Source: JAHJFW01 sp964595075
GTDB lineage: Bacteria > Patescibacteriota > Patescibacteriia > 2-12-FULL-60-25
Assembly (NCBI GenBank): GCA_964595075.1
Contig: CAZQNT010000032.1
Location: 1 to 12,092 of the forward strand
Length of the DNA: 12,092 nt
Reading direction: 5' to 3'
The position numbers were made by a program, and so were the translations under genes. Numbering within the stretch: the first letter of the stretch is position 1; every line of letters starts with the position of its first letter. A model generated the notes under the pieces. That model saw nothing but the letters and a program-made list of their open reading frames with translations, did not search any database and was not told the origin of the DNA. This document shows positions 5,528 to 11,087 of the stretch, in pieces.

Positions 5528-5758
5528 ATGCCATGGTTCGTATTCCTGATTTTTATTATCCTCTGCCTCGCATTGGCACCCTTGTTCATAAAGGCGTTTT
5601 TGTTTCTATCGAGCGGCACCGGGCTCTCCGACCATCCGCTCGTCAATTTTCTTAATAGAAAATTCTGGCTCGCTACCGGAATTTATTGGGCTTTGATTAT
5701 TATCGGAACTTTTATTGCGCTGCCCGCGATGATCGAAAGCGAATTCTTCACCGGTTGA
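5528..5758 (+). CDS. Small two-helix membrane protein of unknown function
   Basis: A 76-aa product starting MPWFVFLIFIILCL. The first helix covers about residues 3-28, starting directly at the N-terminus, and the second about 48-70 (WLATGIYWALIIIGTFIAL). A polar loop with SSGTGLSDHPLVNFLNRK joins them. I do not recognise a family. A GTG at 5498 would extend it by ten residues but lies in the tRNA terminator hairpin, so the ATG is preferred. No SD is present. Its TGA stop overlaps the -35 box of the next gene's promoter. Confidence 0.7.
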   Translation: MPWFVFLIFIILCLALAPLFIKAFLFLSSGTGLSDHPLVNFLNRKFWLATGIYWALIIIGTFIALPAMIESEFFTG

Positions 5759-5783
5759 CAATTCCGCTGTTTACGCATATTGT
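5755..5783 (+). promoter_or_regulatory. Near-consensus sigma-70 promoter of the 110-aa protein gene
   Basis: TTGACA (5755-5760, exact consensus), a 17-bp spacer and TATTGT (5778-5783). The expected start is near 5790, leaving a leader of about 27 bases that holds the SD. The -35 overlaps the stop codon of the preceding gene. Confidence 0.75.
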
Positions 5784-5816
5784 CGCATCCTGAACCTTTT
5801 ACCAAGGAGAACCGTC

Positions 5817-6149
5817 ATGGATGAAAAAGACCGTGAGCGGGACCTCCTTCGGGCCCGCATTTCGAAAACTCTAATGGAAATAGCGAGTATCCTGCTAGAT
5901 CGACAACTGACAAGTCTTGCAGAGATACTGCTCGCTCTCGACGAGGTCATGGAGGTTTTCAACGATCTGAGGGAATATCTTAGGGACAAATACAAAAGAG
6001 AACGCCTCATTCGCCCGCCGCCCATGAAGACAAGCGACACGCCGATCCCTCCTTCGCCGCTGGTGCCGAAAAAGACTCTCAGGCCAGACCGGCCGATCCA
6101 CAAAAAACGCGCCACCGTGCCGCCGCCCACCAAAGGTCGCCGCCGATGA
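5817..6149 (+). CDS. Small helical protein with a proline-rich basic tail, unknown function
   Basis: A 110-aa cytoplasmic protein that I cannot assign to a family. Residues about 8-63 are leucine-rich and charged, and look like two long amphipathic helices (LLRARISKTLMEIASILL and SLAEILLALDEVMEVFNDL), perhaps a helical hairpin or coiled coil. Residues about 66-110 are rich in proline, lysine and arginine and end in KGRRR, likely disordered and possibly binding nucleic acid. The start is firm: AAGGAG (5804-5809) lies seven bases before the ATG. With a near-consensus promoter before it and a terminator two bases after its stop, it forms a self-contained unit. Strong initiation signals suggest high expression. 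Confidence 0.75.
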   Translation: MDEKDRERDLLRARISKTLMEIASILLDRQLTSLAEILLALDEVMEVFNDLREYLRDKYKRERLIRPPPMKTSDTPIPPSPLVPKKTLRPDRPIHKKRATVPPPTKGRRR

Positions 6150-6150
6150 C

Positions 6151-6187
6151 ATCCGTTCCGAACGCTCTCGGAGCGGATTTTTTTTAT
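6151..6187 (+). terminator. Intrinsic terminator of the 110-aa protein gene
   Basis: An 11-bp stem (6151-6161 with 6168-6178) with one G-U pair and a 6-base loop is followed by a run of eight or more T residues. It starts two bases after the stop codon. Confidence 0.92.
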
Positions 6188-6225
6188 TTACACAAAAAGT
6201 GCCTATAGGCAAAATTTGTGTAAAT
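6186..6225. repeat. Near-symmetrical long hairpin
   Basis: The outer arms ATTTACACAAA (6186-6196) and TTTGTGTAAAT (6215-6225) are perfect 11-base complements. Inside them TGCCTATAGGCA (6200-6211) is itself a perfect 12-base palindrome. The two stems are separated by a small A/G internal loop. It directly follows the terminator T-run. It could be a protein-binding site, a second terminator or a small repeat. Confidence 0.7.
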
Positions 6226-6460
6226 AAAATCCAAGGAACGGTAAAAAGTTTTTACACTCGGCCGTGCCACGTGAATCACATCGAGAGCAACATCCCGTAA
6301 TGCGCACAATGTTTTTTGCTTGATGCGCCACGGGACACGTAAAAATCCCATTTGGAGATGGGATTTTTACGTGGTGCACCAAGTTGTACGAAGTTCGAAC
6401 TTGGACAACGAACCACGGCTTACCGTTGTCGCGCACCTGACATGGCGTCGAACCATCCGC
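6226..6460. other. Gene-free, hairpin-rich junction between two compositional halves
   Basis: No credible gene lies here. From left to right: GTAAAAAGTTTTTAC, a small palindrome at 6241-6255; a perfect 16-bp stem with a 6-base loop (6336-6351 with 6358-6373) whose A/T-rich arms flank CCCAT, able to terminate transcription from either side; and an imperfect palindrome centred on AAGTTCGAACTT (6391-6402) with flanking arms GTTGT/ACAAC and GTGGT/ACCAC. Base use becomes clearly richer in G and C after about 6420. Confidence 0.6.
6336..6373 (-). terminator. Probable bidirectional terminator
   Basis: A perfect 16-bp stem with a 6-base loop; on either strand the descending arm contains ATGGGATTTTTACG. 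On the minus strand it lies 88 bases after the stop of the membrane-protein fragment, so it may end that transcript. The U-run is only five bases and is paired, so efficiency is uncertain. Confidence 0.5.
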
Positions 6461-6681
6461 TCAGCCAGCTCTTCGATGCTTTTCAAGCTCTGCGATGCCG
6501 AAGTGGTCCCCGACCTCCGTGCGGAACGCGTACGCGCTCAACAACAGAGTGCAGAACGCTGCGCCCCAGACGAGATAGTGGACGAGTCCGTAGGTGACGT
6601 TGCGACCATCTGACCACCCGCGATCCGCGCCGAAACTCCGGACGTCCCGGAACAGCGAGCGCGGGCGGACCGAGGTTGAGA
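6461..6681 (-). CDS. C-terminal part of a membrane protein, cut by an assembly gap
   Basis: About 73 residues are visible, ending in TEVGDHFGIAELEKHRRAG. A single membrane helix lies at about YGLVHYLVWGAAFCTLLLSAYAF. Third codon positions are overwhelmingly G or C, which supports real coding and differs from the genes to the left. The 5' part is lost in the gap at 6682-6691, and no matching start is evident on the other side. I cannot name the family. A terminator-like hairpin follows at 6336-6373. Confidence 0.6.
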
Positions 6682-6691
6682 NNNNNNNNNN
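6682..6691. other. Assembly gap of 10 N
   Basis: A ten-base placeholder. The membrane-protein frame to the left runs open into it, and the 129 bases to its right, up to the HD gene stop, hold no recognisable gene, so some sequence is probably missing. Confidence 0.95.
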
Positions 6692-6820
6692 TGGCAAGCA
6701 TGAAGCGTCGTGGCTACACGAACGATCAACGGCAAGCCGTGCTGGCGACGATATGAAGCAAGGGCGTCATGGGGCCTATGGGTGGTCAGGAGAGCGTCCA
6801 TGCCATTCATGAGTCATCGA

Positions 6821-8641
6821 CTACTTCGACGACGTCGCAGCAGCAGCGACCGCGCGTGCTCGTGACACTTCTTCCTGCAGCACGGCGACTCGCTTCGCGA
6901 GGTCTTCGTTCTCGCTAGTCAGAACTGAGAGCTCCCCACGCAATCCCTCGAGTTCCACTTGTTCGGAGACGATCACCTCATCTGGCAAGTAGTAGTTGGT
7001 CTTCCAATCAGGAGGTTCTATGCTGGCCCTGAGAAGCAGATCCCTCGCGCGCCCCGCCTGCTGGTGCGCGAGGAGGAGTGCCAAGTCGTTGAGGTGAATG
7101 CCAAATTCACCCAATGCACGAAATGTTGCATAAGCTATTTCTGCGGCCCATTTCTCCGACGCAAAAACATAGCTCCGGTACTTGTAGTGGCGGGTGTAGT
7201 TGTTAACTACCTTCTGAAATGGGAAGAGATCCTTGAGTTGGACAACGTAATCAGCTGCAAATTGGACAAAGGTCTCCTCGCCCAACCGACTGAACCCAGG
7301 CGGATCGGGGATATCTATAGCAACATCGCTTCTATCGATCGAGGCACCGATTTCCACGCACAAATCGAGAACGCGGGTGAGGAGGCGATCAAAGAACGCA
7401 ATGGCCTTCTTGCGGGCGACTGGGTCATCTCGGTTGCACGCATCGCCTGAGAGTCGCGCTAGCTGTATGTAGCTGTCCTCGTCCACGACGGTTCGCGGCG
7501 CGAAGACAAGCGCTCGGCGCATCAGGACACGGTTTCGTAGTTGTCCAATACGACCGGACAACCCGGAGTCATCGTATTCACGGCCAAAGAAGTTGTATTC
7601 GTCAAAGTCAAGAAAGTCGACCACTGATGCCAGTGTCTTGCTTGATGTCGGCCAAGAAGGCGTCGTCTGATGGTCGCGAAGCAGCGACCGTAGACTCTGA
7701 GTTGCGGCACGAACCTTATGGTGGTGGTAGACGGTATCGTAGAGGATCATACGGGCAAACAGCAATTGCTCGACGACGGCAATACCACGGTGGTCGACGA
7801 CAAGTCGTCGCTCATCGCGATTCCTGGGCTTGTTCTTCACATGTGCAACTCGCAGACTGGGGAGCAGCCGCTCGATATCGATCGCAAGGCTCACGCCGGT
7901 GAAATAGCTATCGCGGTTCAGGTAGTCGAGCTTGTCAACGTCGAGAGCGCCGTTGACGATATCTGTTTCATATCGACGGTTCGGTTCATCGCCTGGTGCC
8001 ATGCCGATAATGCGCTGGGCAATCGCGCGAAGCGATACATCCTCAACACAGGCGTATTTGTGCCTGACGCCGTCGTCCTCCCGCATGCGCGCCTTGATCG
8101 GTTCCCAGAGGAGGTTGGAGAACTCCTGGCACGTTATGATACAGTAGTTGACTAGTTCGCTTGGTGAGGCGTTGCCGTGACGAATCTCGTCATCTTCCAG
8201 GGCTTCGGTGAATTCCTCGAAGTCCCGATAGAAGAACTCCGACCCGTGGCTGAAGATGCCGTGTCCTATGTCGTGGAGGAGTGCGGAAAGGCGAACCTCG
8301 GCACGAACAGGCTCGGTAACAACGTTGTGTCGCTCGTGAACTGCGTCCAGAACCCTATTGGCCAAATGGAGACAATTCAGCGAGTGCTCGAACCTCGTGT
8401 GGATTGCCGATGGATATGTGAGGTAGGCGACGGAAGTCTGAAATATTCCGCGCAAACGCTGAAACAACGGGGAGTCAACGATGAGCACTTCGTGCGGGCG
8501 AAGGCGCTGAAACCCAAAAATCGGGTCACGAAATAGCTTGTCTTCCAGACGAGCGTAGGCAAGTCGTTCGGCGTACCCATCGAGATATCGCTCTACTACG
8601 CGTCCAATTCTGTTCCGGAGCTCTTGGAAAGCAGCGACCAT
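6821..8641 (-). CDS. SAMHD1-like HD-domain phosphohydrolase
   Basis: A 606-aa protein of the COG1078 type, related to dNTP triphosphohydrolases such as SAMHD1 and bacterial dGTPases. The N-terminal part has FRDPIFGFQRL and SPLFQRLRGIFQ (57-68), which precede the active site. Metal and catalytic residues are H86 (RFEHS), H123-D124 (LLHDIGHG) and D234/D236 (GALDVDKLDYLNRD). The middle and C-terminal region (about 330-560) is family-specific, and the last 45 residues (VELEGLRGELSVLTSENEDL onward) form a coiled coil that could drive oligomerisation. The likely reaction is removal of triphosphate from dNTPs, but other nucleotides are possible. No SD is seen; a promoter ends 11 bases before the ATG. 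dNTPases of this fold are known antiphage proteins, which fits the accessory setting. Confidence 0.88.
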   Translation of the reverse strand: MVAAFQELRNRIGRVVERYLDGYAERLAYARLEDKLFRDPIFGFQRLRPHEVLIVDSPLFQRLRGIFQTSVAYLTYPSAIHTRFEHSLNCLHLANRVLDAVHERHNVVTEPVRAEVRLSALLHDIGHGIFSHGSEFFYRDFEEFTEALEDDEIRHGNASPSELVNYCIITCQEFSNLLWEPIKARMREDDGVRHKYACVEDVSLRAIAQRIIGMAPGDEPNRRYETDIVNGALDVDKLDYLNRDSYFTGVSLAIDIERLLPSLRVAHVKNKPRNRDERRLVVDHRGIAVVEQLLFARMILYDTVYHHHKVRAATQSLRSLLRDHQTTPSWPTSSKTLASVVDFLDFDEYNFFGREYDDSGLSGRIGQLRNRVLMRRALVFAPRTVVDEDSYIQLARLSGDACNRDDPVARKKAIAFFDRLLTRVLDLCVEIGASIDRSDVAIDIPDPPGFSRLGEETFVQFAADYVVQLKDLFPFQKVVNNYTRHYKYRSYVFASEKWAAEIAYATFRALGEFGIHLNDLALLLAHQQAGRARDLLLRASIEPPDWKTNYYLPDEVIVSEQVELEGLRGELSVLTSENEDLAKRVAVLQEEVSRARAVAAAATSSK

Positions 8642-8652
8642 TAGCGTAGGGA

Positions 8653-8681
8653 GGTATACGTAGCGTTGGCGTGAGTGAAAA
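8653..8681 (-). promoter_or_regulatory. Possible promoter of the HD phosphohydrolase gene
   Basis: On the minus strand, TTTTCA (8681-8676), a 17-bp spacer and TATACC (8658-8653), four of six matches in each box. The predicted start leaves a leader of only about five bases. It lies just after the terminator of the upstream gene, which makes independent transcription sensible. Confidence 0.45.
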
Positions 8682-8713
8682 ATAAGAAAACGTCCGCGAG
8701 AGTGGCGGACGTT
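8679..8713 (-). terminator. Intrinsic terminator of the 150-aa protein gene
   Basis: A perfect 9-bp stem AACGTCCGC/GCGGACGTT (8689-8697 with 8705-8713) with a 7-base loop. On the minus strand it is followed by TTTTCTTATTTTT. It begins 12 bases after the stop of the 150-aa gene and separates it from the HD gene. Confidence 0.87.
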
Positions 8714-8725
8714 GAGAAACCGTCG

Positions 8726-9178
8726 TTACCTCGCGGACGGCCGACTGAGCGTGGTGCGAAATTCAGACGCGAGGTCATTCAGGAAGTCGTGATGCTTGGG
8801 AAGAGCGCCGCTCGACCGCAGGTCACGGCGTACGGCCTCGACCAAGCCGGGACGAATCCTGTAGTACTGGTCGACTGGGTTCGGAGGCGGCAACTCCAGT
8901 ACCTTGTACATCTCCATGAAACTCAACGTGCTTCGAAGCGACGTTGACCGATAGTCGCCTGGTTCGCCTACGATACCGAGGCGTCGCCTAAGAGCGGGGT
9001 ATCGCACCTGGAGATCACGGAAGAACTGAAGAAGTCCCTGTTCGGGGAACTTCATCGGTCCTAGAAACAGGAGGATCCCCTCCACTAGCTCGAAGAGCGA
9101 GAGGTCGTCAAGCGGCTCCCCGCCGATGTCGGGCTGTTGATCCGATGTCGGCACCGCCTGAATTGATGTAACGTTCAT
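8726..9178 (-). CDS. 150-aa protein of unknown function, possibly winged-helix
   Basis: I do not recognise the family. After a disordered start of about 25 residues, the protein is helical (LSLFELVEGILLFLG), then has a run of short helices with a motif typical of winged-helix wings: LRSTLSFMEMYKVLELPPP followed by DQYYRIRPGLVEAVRRDL. The C-terminus (HHDFLNDLASEF) is again helical. This makes a DNA- or partner-binding role plausible, by inference only. The start is decided by AAGGAGG (9189-9183), four bases before the ATG at 9178; a longer frame exists upstream but lacks a ribosome site. It lies between the ImmA gene and the HD gene, on the same strand, and ends in a terminator. Confidence 0.75.
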   Translation of the reverse strand: MNVTSIQAVPTSDQQPDIGGEPLDDLSLFELVEGILLFLGPMKFPEQGLLQFFRDLQVRYPALRRRLGIVGEPGDYRSTSLRSTLSFMEMYKVLELPPPNPVDQYYRIRPGLVEAVRRDLRSSGALPKHHDFLNDLASEFRTTLSRPSAR

Positions 9179-9221
9179 ACGTCCTCCTTTCTGCAAATTT
9201 CGTGCCGTACACGTTTTGCCT

Positions 9222-9233
9222 GAACAAATGTAC
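9222..9233. promoter_or_regulatory. LexA-like inverted site upstream of the 150-aa gene
   Basis: GAACAAATGTAC differs by one base from GAACNNNNGTTC, the core of Gram-positive-type SOS boxes. It lies 43 bases before the start codon in the 211-base space between the ImmA and 150-aa genes. A TTGACA is present on the minus strand at 9268-9263, but no good -10 is found at the right distance. One site with a mismatch is weak evidence. Confidence 0.25.
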
Positions 9234-9389
9234 CCTTTGTGTCGTGGTATGCGCAACGGAAATGTCAAGAGTGTTCTTGCCGTTCGGCACCATCCCTAGC
9301 ACGGATGTCCCACGCCGGATATGCGGCGCGAACTCAGTGTCGTTTCCCTCGAAAGCCCCTTGGGTCTCCTGCGCACGCACATTCTCATG

Positions 9390-10259
9390 TCATCGTCGAA
9401 ACCTCGGTGTCCAGCTCTCGACAACATCCGTTTCCTCTTCCACTTCGTCTTCGTCGAGCGCGTCGCCGACCGTCAGGATGGTCAAGACTCGCCCCGACTG
9501 ACCAAGGCCGACGGCCTCTTCAACGAGTCGCAGGTTGGGTCCGGTGTCGAACCATTCGTGGAAGTGCGGCGTTCCGCTCTCGCGGTCTGCATGGAGAATG
9601 CGTCCTGGATCTCCGAGTAGTCCGTAGGTCGCAGTCTTCCGAGGAACCTCATCGCCCTTCTTGCGCCAGGTGAGGTCGCGTTGCTTGCTGAAGTGCTGCG
9701 ACATCGAACAGAACTCGATCTGTTCCGACCTGGATACGACGACAGCGAAAAGTTCGTCGCTCATGCATTCGGCGTAACGAATGGCCGTCGCACTCAGCGA
9801 GGTCTTGCGGAGCTTGGCGAGCTGTTCGATGCCAACGAGGCCGTCGGGAACGAGACGCGCGGCACTGACGAACAAGTGGTATGGCATGAGGAGCGCGGCC
9901 GCGAATCGGTCGGCCTCGACTTCGTGCGGGTCGCGGGATTCGTGGTCAGCACGCGACTTGTGTATGCCATCCTGCCCGATCACGTGGTCGATATGGCCGG
10001 GCAGGAAGTAGTGACCCAATTCGTGAGCGATGCTGAAATTCTCGAAGCCTTCGTTTTGAAGATGCGTCGCGTACGCGATGGTGACTTCGCTGCACACGCG
10101 AATGAGCATGCCGGACACTCCTGCGTCCGTCGGTTTGGCGACGACCGAGACAAGCCGCTCCGTAGCGATAGCCCTTGGATCTACGGGGAGCGTGGCTTGG
10201 TCGAACTCGCTCAGGACACGCTCAGCCGCGTGGGTCACTGCATCAAGGTCTCGTCCCAC
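9390..10259 (-). CDS. ImmA/IrrE-type zinc metallopeptidase
   Basis: A 289-aa protein whose N-terminal half is the COG2856 peptidase domain. The zinc site is H79-E80-L-G-H83 (SIAHELGHYFLPGH), with the third ligand E115 in EVEADRFAAALLMP (113-126). The C-terminal half (about 150-289) is an extra domain also seen in longer IrrE relatives, and ends in an acidic stretch (DALDEDEVEEETD). ImmA enzymes cleave a partner XRE repressor after DNA damage or induction. I chose GTG at 10259, preceded by a purine-rich GGGGGACGGAG. It overlaps the XRE gene end by 17 bases, as in ImmR-ImmA pairs, so the two are surely co-expressed. Longer frames upstream run through the XRE gene and are unlikely. Confidence 0.9.
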   Translation of the reverse strand: MGRDLDAVTHAAERVLSEFDQATLPVDPRAIATERLVSVVAKPTDAGVSGMLIRVCSEVTIAYATHLQNEGFENFSIAHELGHYFLPGHIDHVIGQDGIHKSRADHESRDPHEVEADRFAAALLMPYHLFVSAARLVPDGLVGIEQLAKLRKTSLSATAIRYAECMSDELFAVVVSRSEQIEFCSMSQHFSKQRDLTWRKKGDEVPRKTATYGLLGDPGRILHADRESGTPHFHEWFDTGPNLRLVEEAVGLGQSGRVLTILTVGDALDEDEVEEETDVVESWTPRFRR

Positions 10260-10656
10260 CTCTCCGTCCCCCTTCGTCAGGCGTGTCCTTCGCCTCCGGC
10301 TCCAGAGTCGAGGCGATGCGGGTTGCCTCACGAGCAGCCATCTGCTCAACAAGTCCCTGGATGGTCTTGCGATCCCCGTCGTTGAGCTTCGAGTAGTCGC
10401 GGAAGGCCACATCGGCGGTGGGAGCTGCATCGAGCGAATCGACGCGTCCGATGAGGTAGTCGGCAGACACCTCCAGCGCATCGGCCAGCCGGCGCAGGTT
10501 GTCGAACGACGGGCGACGTCCGCCGGTCTCGAAGTGCGAAACGGCGGCCGGCTGCAGCTTCGCGCGGGCGGCGAGCTCGGCCTGGGTTAGGCGCCTGAGC
10601 TCACGCACCTGGCGCAAGCGGTCAGAAAAAATGGAGGCAGACCTTGACTCGACCAT
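10243..10656 (-). CDS. XRE-family repressor, likely target of the ImmA peptidase
   Basis: A 137-aa transcription factor with an N-terminal HTH_3 domain at about residues 12-70: LRQVRELRRLTQAELAARA (14-32), then recognition helix region QPAAVSHFETG (35-45), then RRPSFDNLRRLADAL and VSADYLIGR. The remainder (about 72-137) is a charged, partly disordered tail, with a short helix around KTIQGLVEQMAAREATRIA, that could be the cleavage or oligomerisation region. Its length is close to ImmR of integrative elements. There is no SD; a TATATA hexamer ten bases upstream and an inverted repeat GCGTAT-ATAG-ATACGC at 10664-10679 suggest that the protein represses its own promoter and perhaps the divergent gene. 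Confidence 0.92.
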   Translation of the reverse strand: MVESRSASIFSDRLRQVRELRRLTQAELAARAKLQPAAVSHFETGGRRPSFDNLRRLADALEVSADYLIGRVDSLDAAPTADVAFRDYSKLNDGDRKTIQGLVEQMAAREATRIASTLEPEAKDTPDEGGRRGGTRP

Positions 10657-10663
10657 GTCGCAT

Positions 10664-10679
10664 GCGTATATAGATACGC
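10664..10679. promoter_or_regulatory. Probable operator overlapping the XRE promoter
   Basis: A perfect 6-bp inverted repeat GCGTAT/ATACGC with a 4-base centre, 8 bases before the XRE start. It covers the TATATA (10672-10667, minus strand) that is the best -10 candidate. It is placed as expected for an autoregulated repressor; no binding is shown. Confidence 0.5.
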
Positions 10680-10693
10680 GACGAAATCGTCAT

Positions 10694-10715
10694 GGCGCAT
10701 TCGGGCGCCTTTTTT
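10694..10715 (+). terminator. Terminator or attenuator hairpin in the divergent intergenic region
   Basis: GGCGC (10694-10698) pairs with GCGCC (10705-10709) around ATTCGG, followed by TTTTTT (10710-10715). It reads on the plus strand, between the XRE operator and the DUF3892-like gene, where no upstream plus-strand gene exists. It could therefore attenuate a leader transcript or stop antisense readthrough. Confidence 0.6.
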
Positions 10716-10735
10716 CTTGGGTGCTCTCTCTACGG

Positions 10736-10760
10736 ACTCGTCATGTAGAACGCGACGAGT
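10736..10760. repeat. Inverted repeat before the DUF3892-like gene
   Basis: ACTCGTC (10736-10742) and GACGAGT (10754-10760) are perfect 7-base complements separated by 11 bases. They end about ten bases before the SD. They could be an operator or a leader hairpin. Confidence 0.4.
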
Positions 10761-10784
10761 TAGATGTCAAGGAGATTGAAACAG

Positions 10785-11087
10785 ATGGCAGATCGAAGGG
10801 TTACGGCGACTGGCAAGGGCGATGGCGGCAACATCACGAAGCTCGGATATCCTGGACAAGCATGGTCCCCGCGCACGAAGGCGGACGCCATCCGCGACAT
10901 CGAGGCAAAGACCGACACCTACTATGTCGTTTGGCCGCCAGGCTACCAGCGCACCGAAGTCCGATCCGATAGCTTGGCGCGTTTCCCCTCAATGTTGCCG
11001 GGAAAACCATGCGTGTCGGCTGGCGATATCCATAATAATAGGAACCAACCGAATGATACGGCTATGTTAGCGGTCTTGCTCAAATGA
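10785..11087 (+). CDS. DUF3892-like small protein with an altered C-terminus
   Basis: A 100-aa protein. From memory of the family, the N-terminal 60 residues fit DUF3892: MADRRVTATGKGDGGNITKL, then YPGQAWSPRTKADAIRDIE (28-46), then DTYYVVW. The family has no established function; members are small and often accessory. After TEVR (about residue 65) the expected pattern (GKYLRT...NNLLDLP) is missing and the rest (FPSMLPGKPCVSAGDIHNNR...) looks unrelated, which suggests a frameshift or recombination near 10965. The start is supported by AAGGAGA at 10770-10776. It diverges from the XRE gene and its end overlaps the convergent lipoprotein gene by 21 bases. Confidence 0.6.
   Translation: MADRRVTATGKGDGGNITKLGYPGQAWSPRTKADAIRDIEAKTDTYYVVWPPGYQRTEVRSDSLARFPSMLPGKPCVSAGDIHNNRNQPNDTAMLAVLLK

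Noticed and set aside
5355..5646. Open frames on both strands across the tRNA-Val gene
   Set aside because: These translate the tRNA itself (RLAQLVRASR- and RCRIRTYDPLG-like strings), a well-known annotation artefact.
5756..5758. Alternative genetic code (UGA recoded, as in some CPR groups)
   Set aside because: TGA ends several genes directly before plausible signals and no internal TGA is needed to complete any gene.
6203..6436. Minus-strand frame through the hairpin cluster
   Set aside because: It reads through three palindromes (for example KIPSPNGIF comes from a hairpin) and has no start signals.
6372..6447. tRNA-like 3' end (TTCGAAC and GCACCA on the minus strand)
   Set aside because: The acceptor strands do not pair and the T stem is not complementary; only the palindrome is real.
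6692..6820. Start of a transposase (MKRRGYTNDQRQAVLATI) on the plus strand after the second gap
   Set aside because: It stops after 18 codons, has no SD and no continuation, so it cannot be supported as a gene.
9681..10385. Long plus-strand frame opposite the ImmA and XRE genes
   Set aside because: The minus strand carries unmistakable HExxH and HTH motifs; the plus frame is a shadow.
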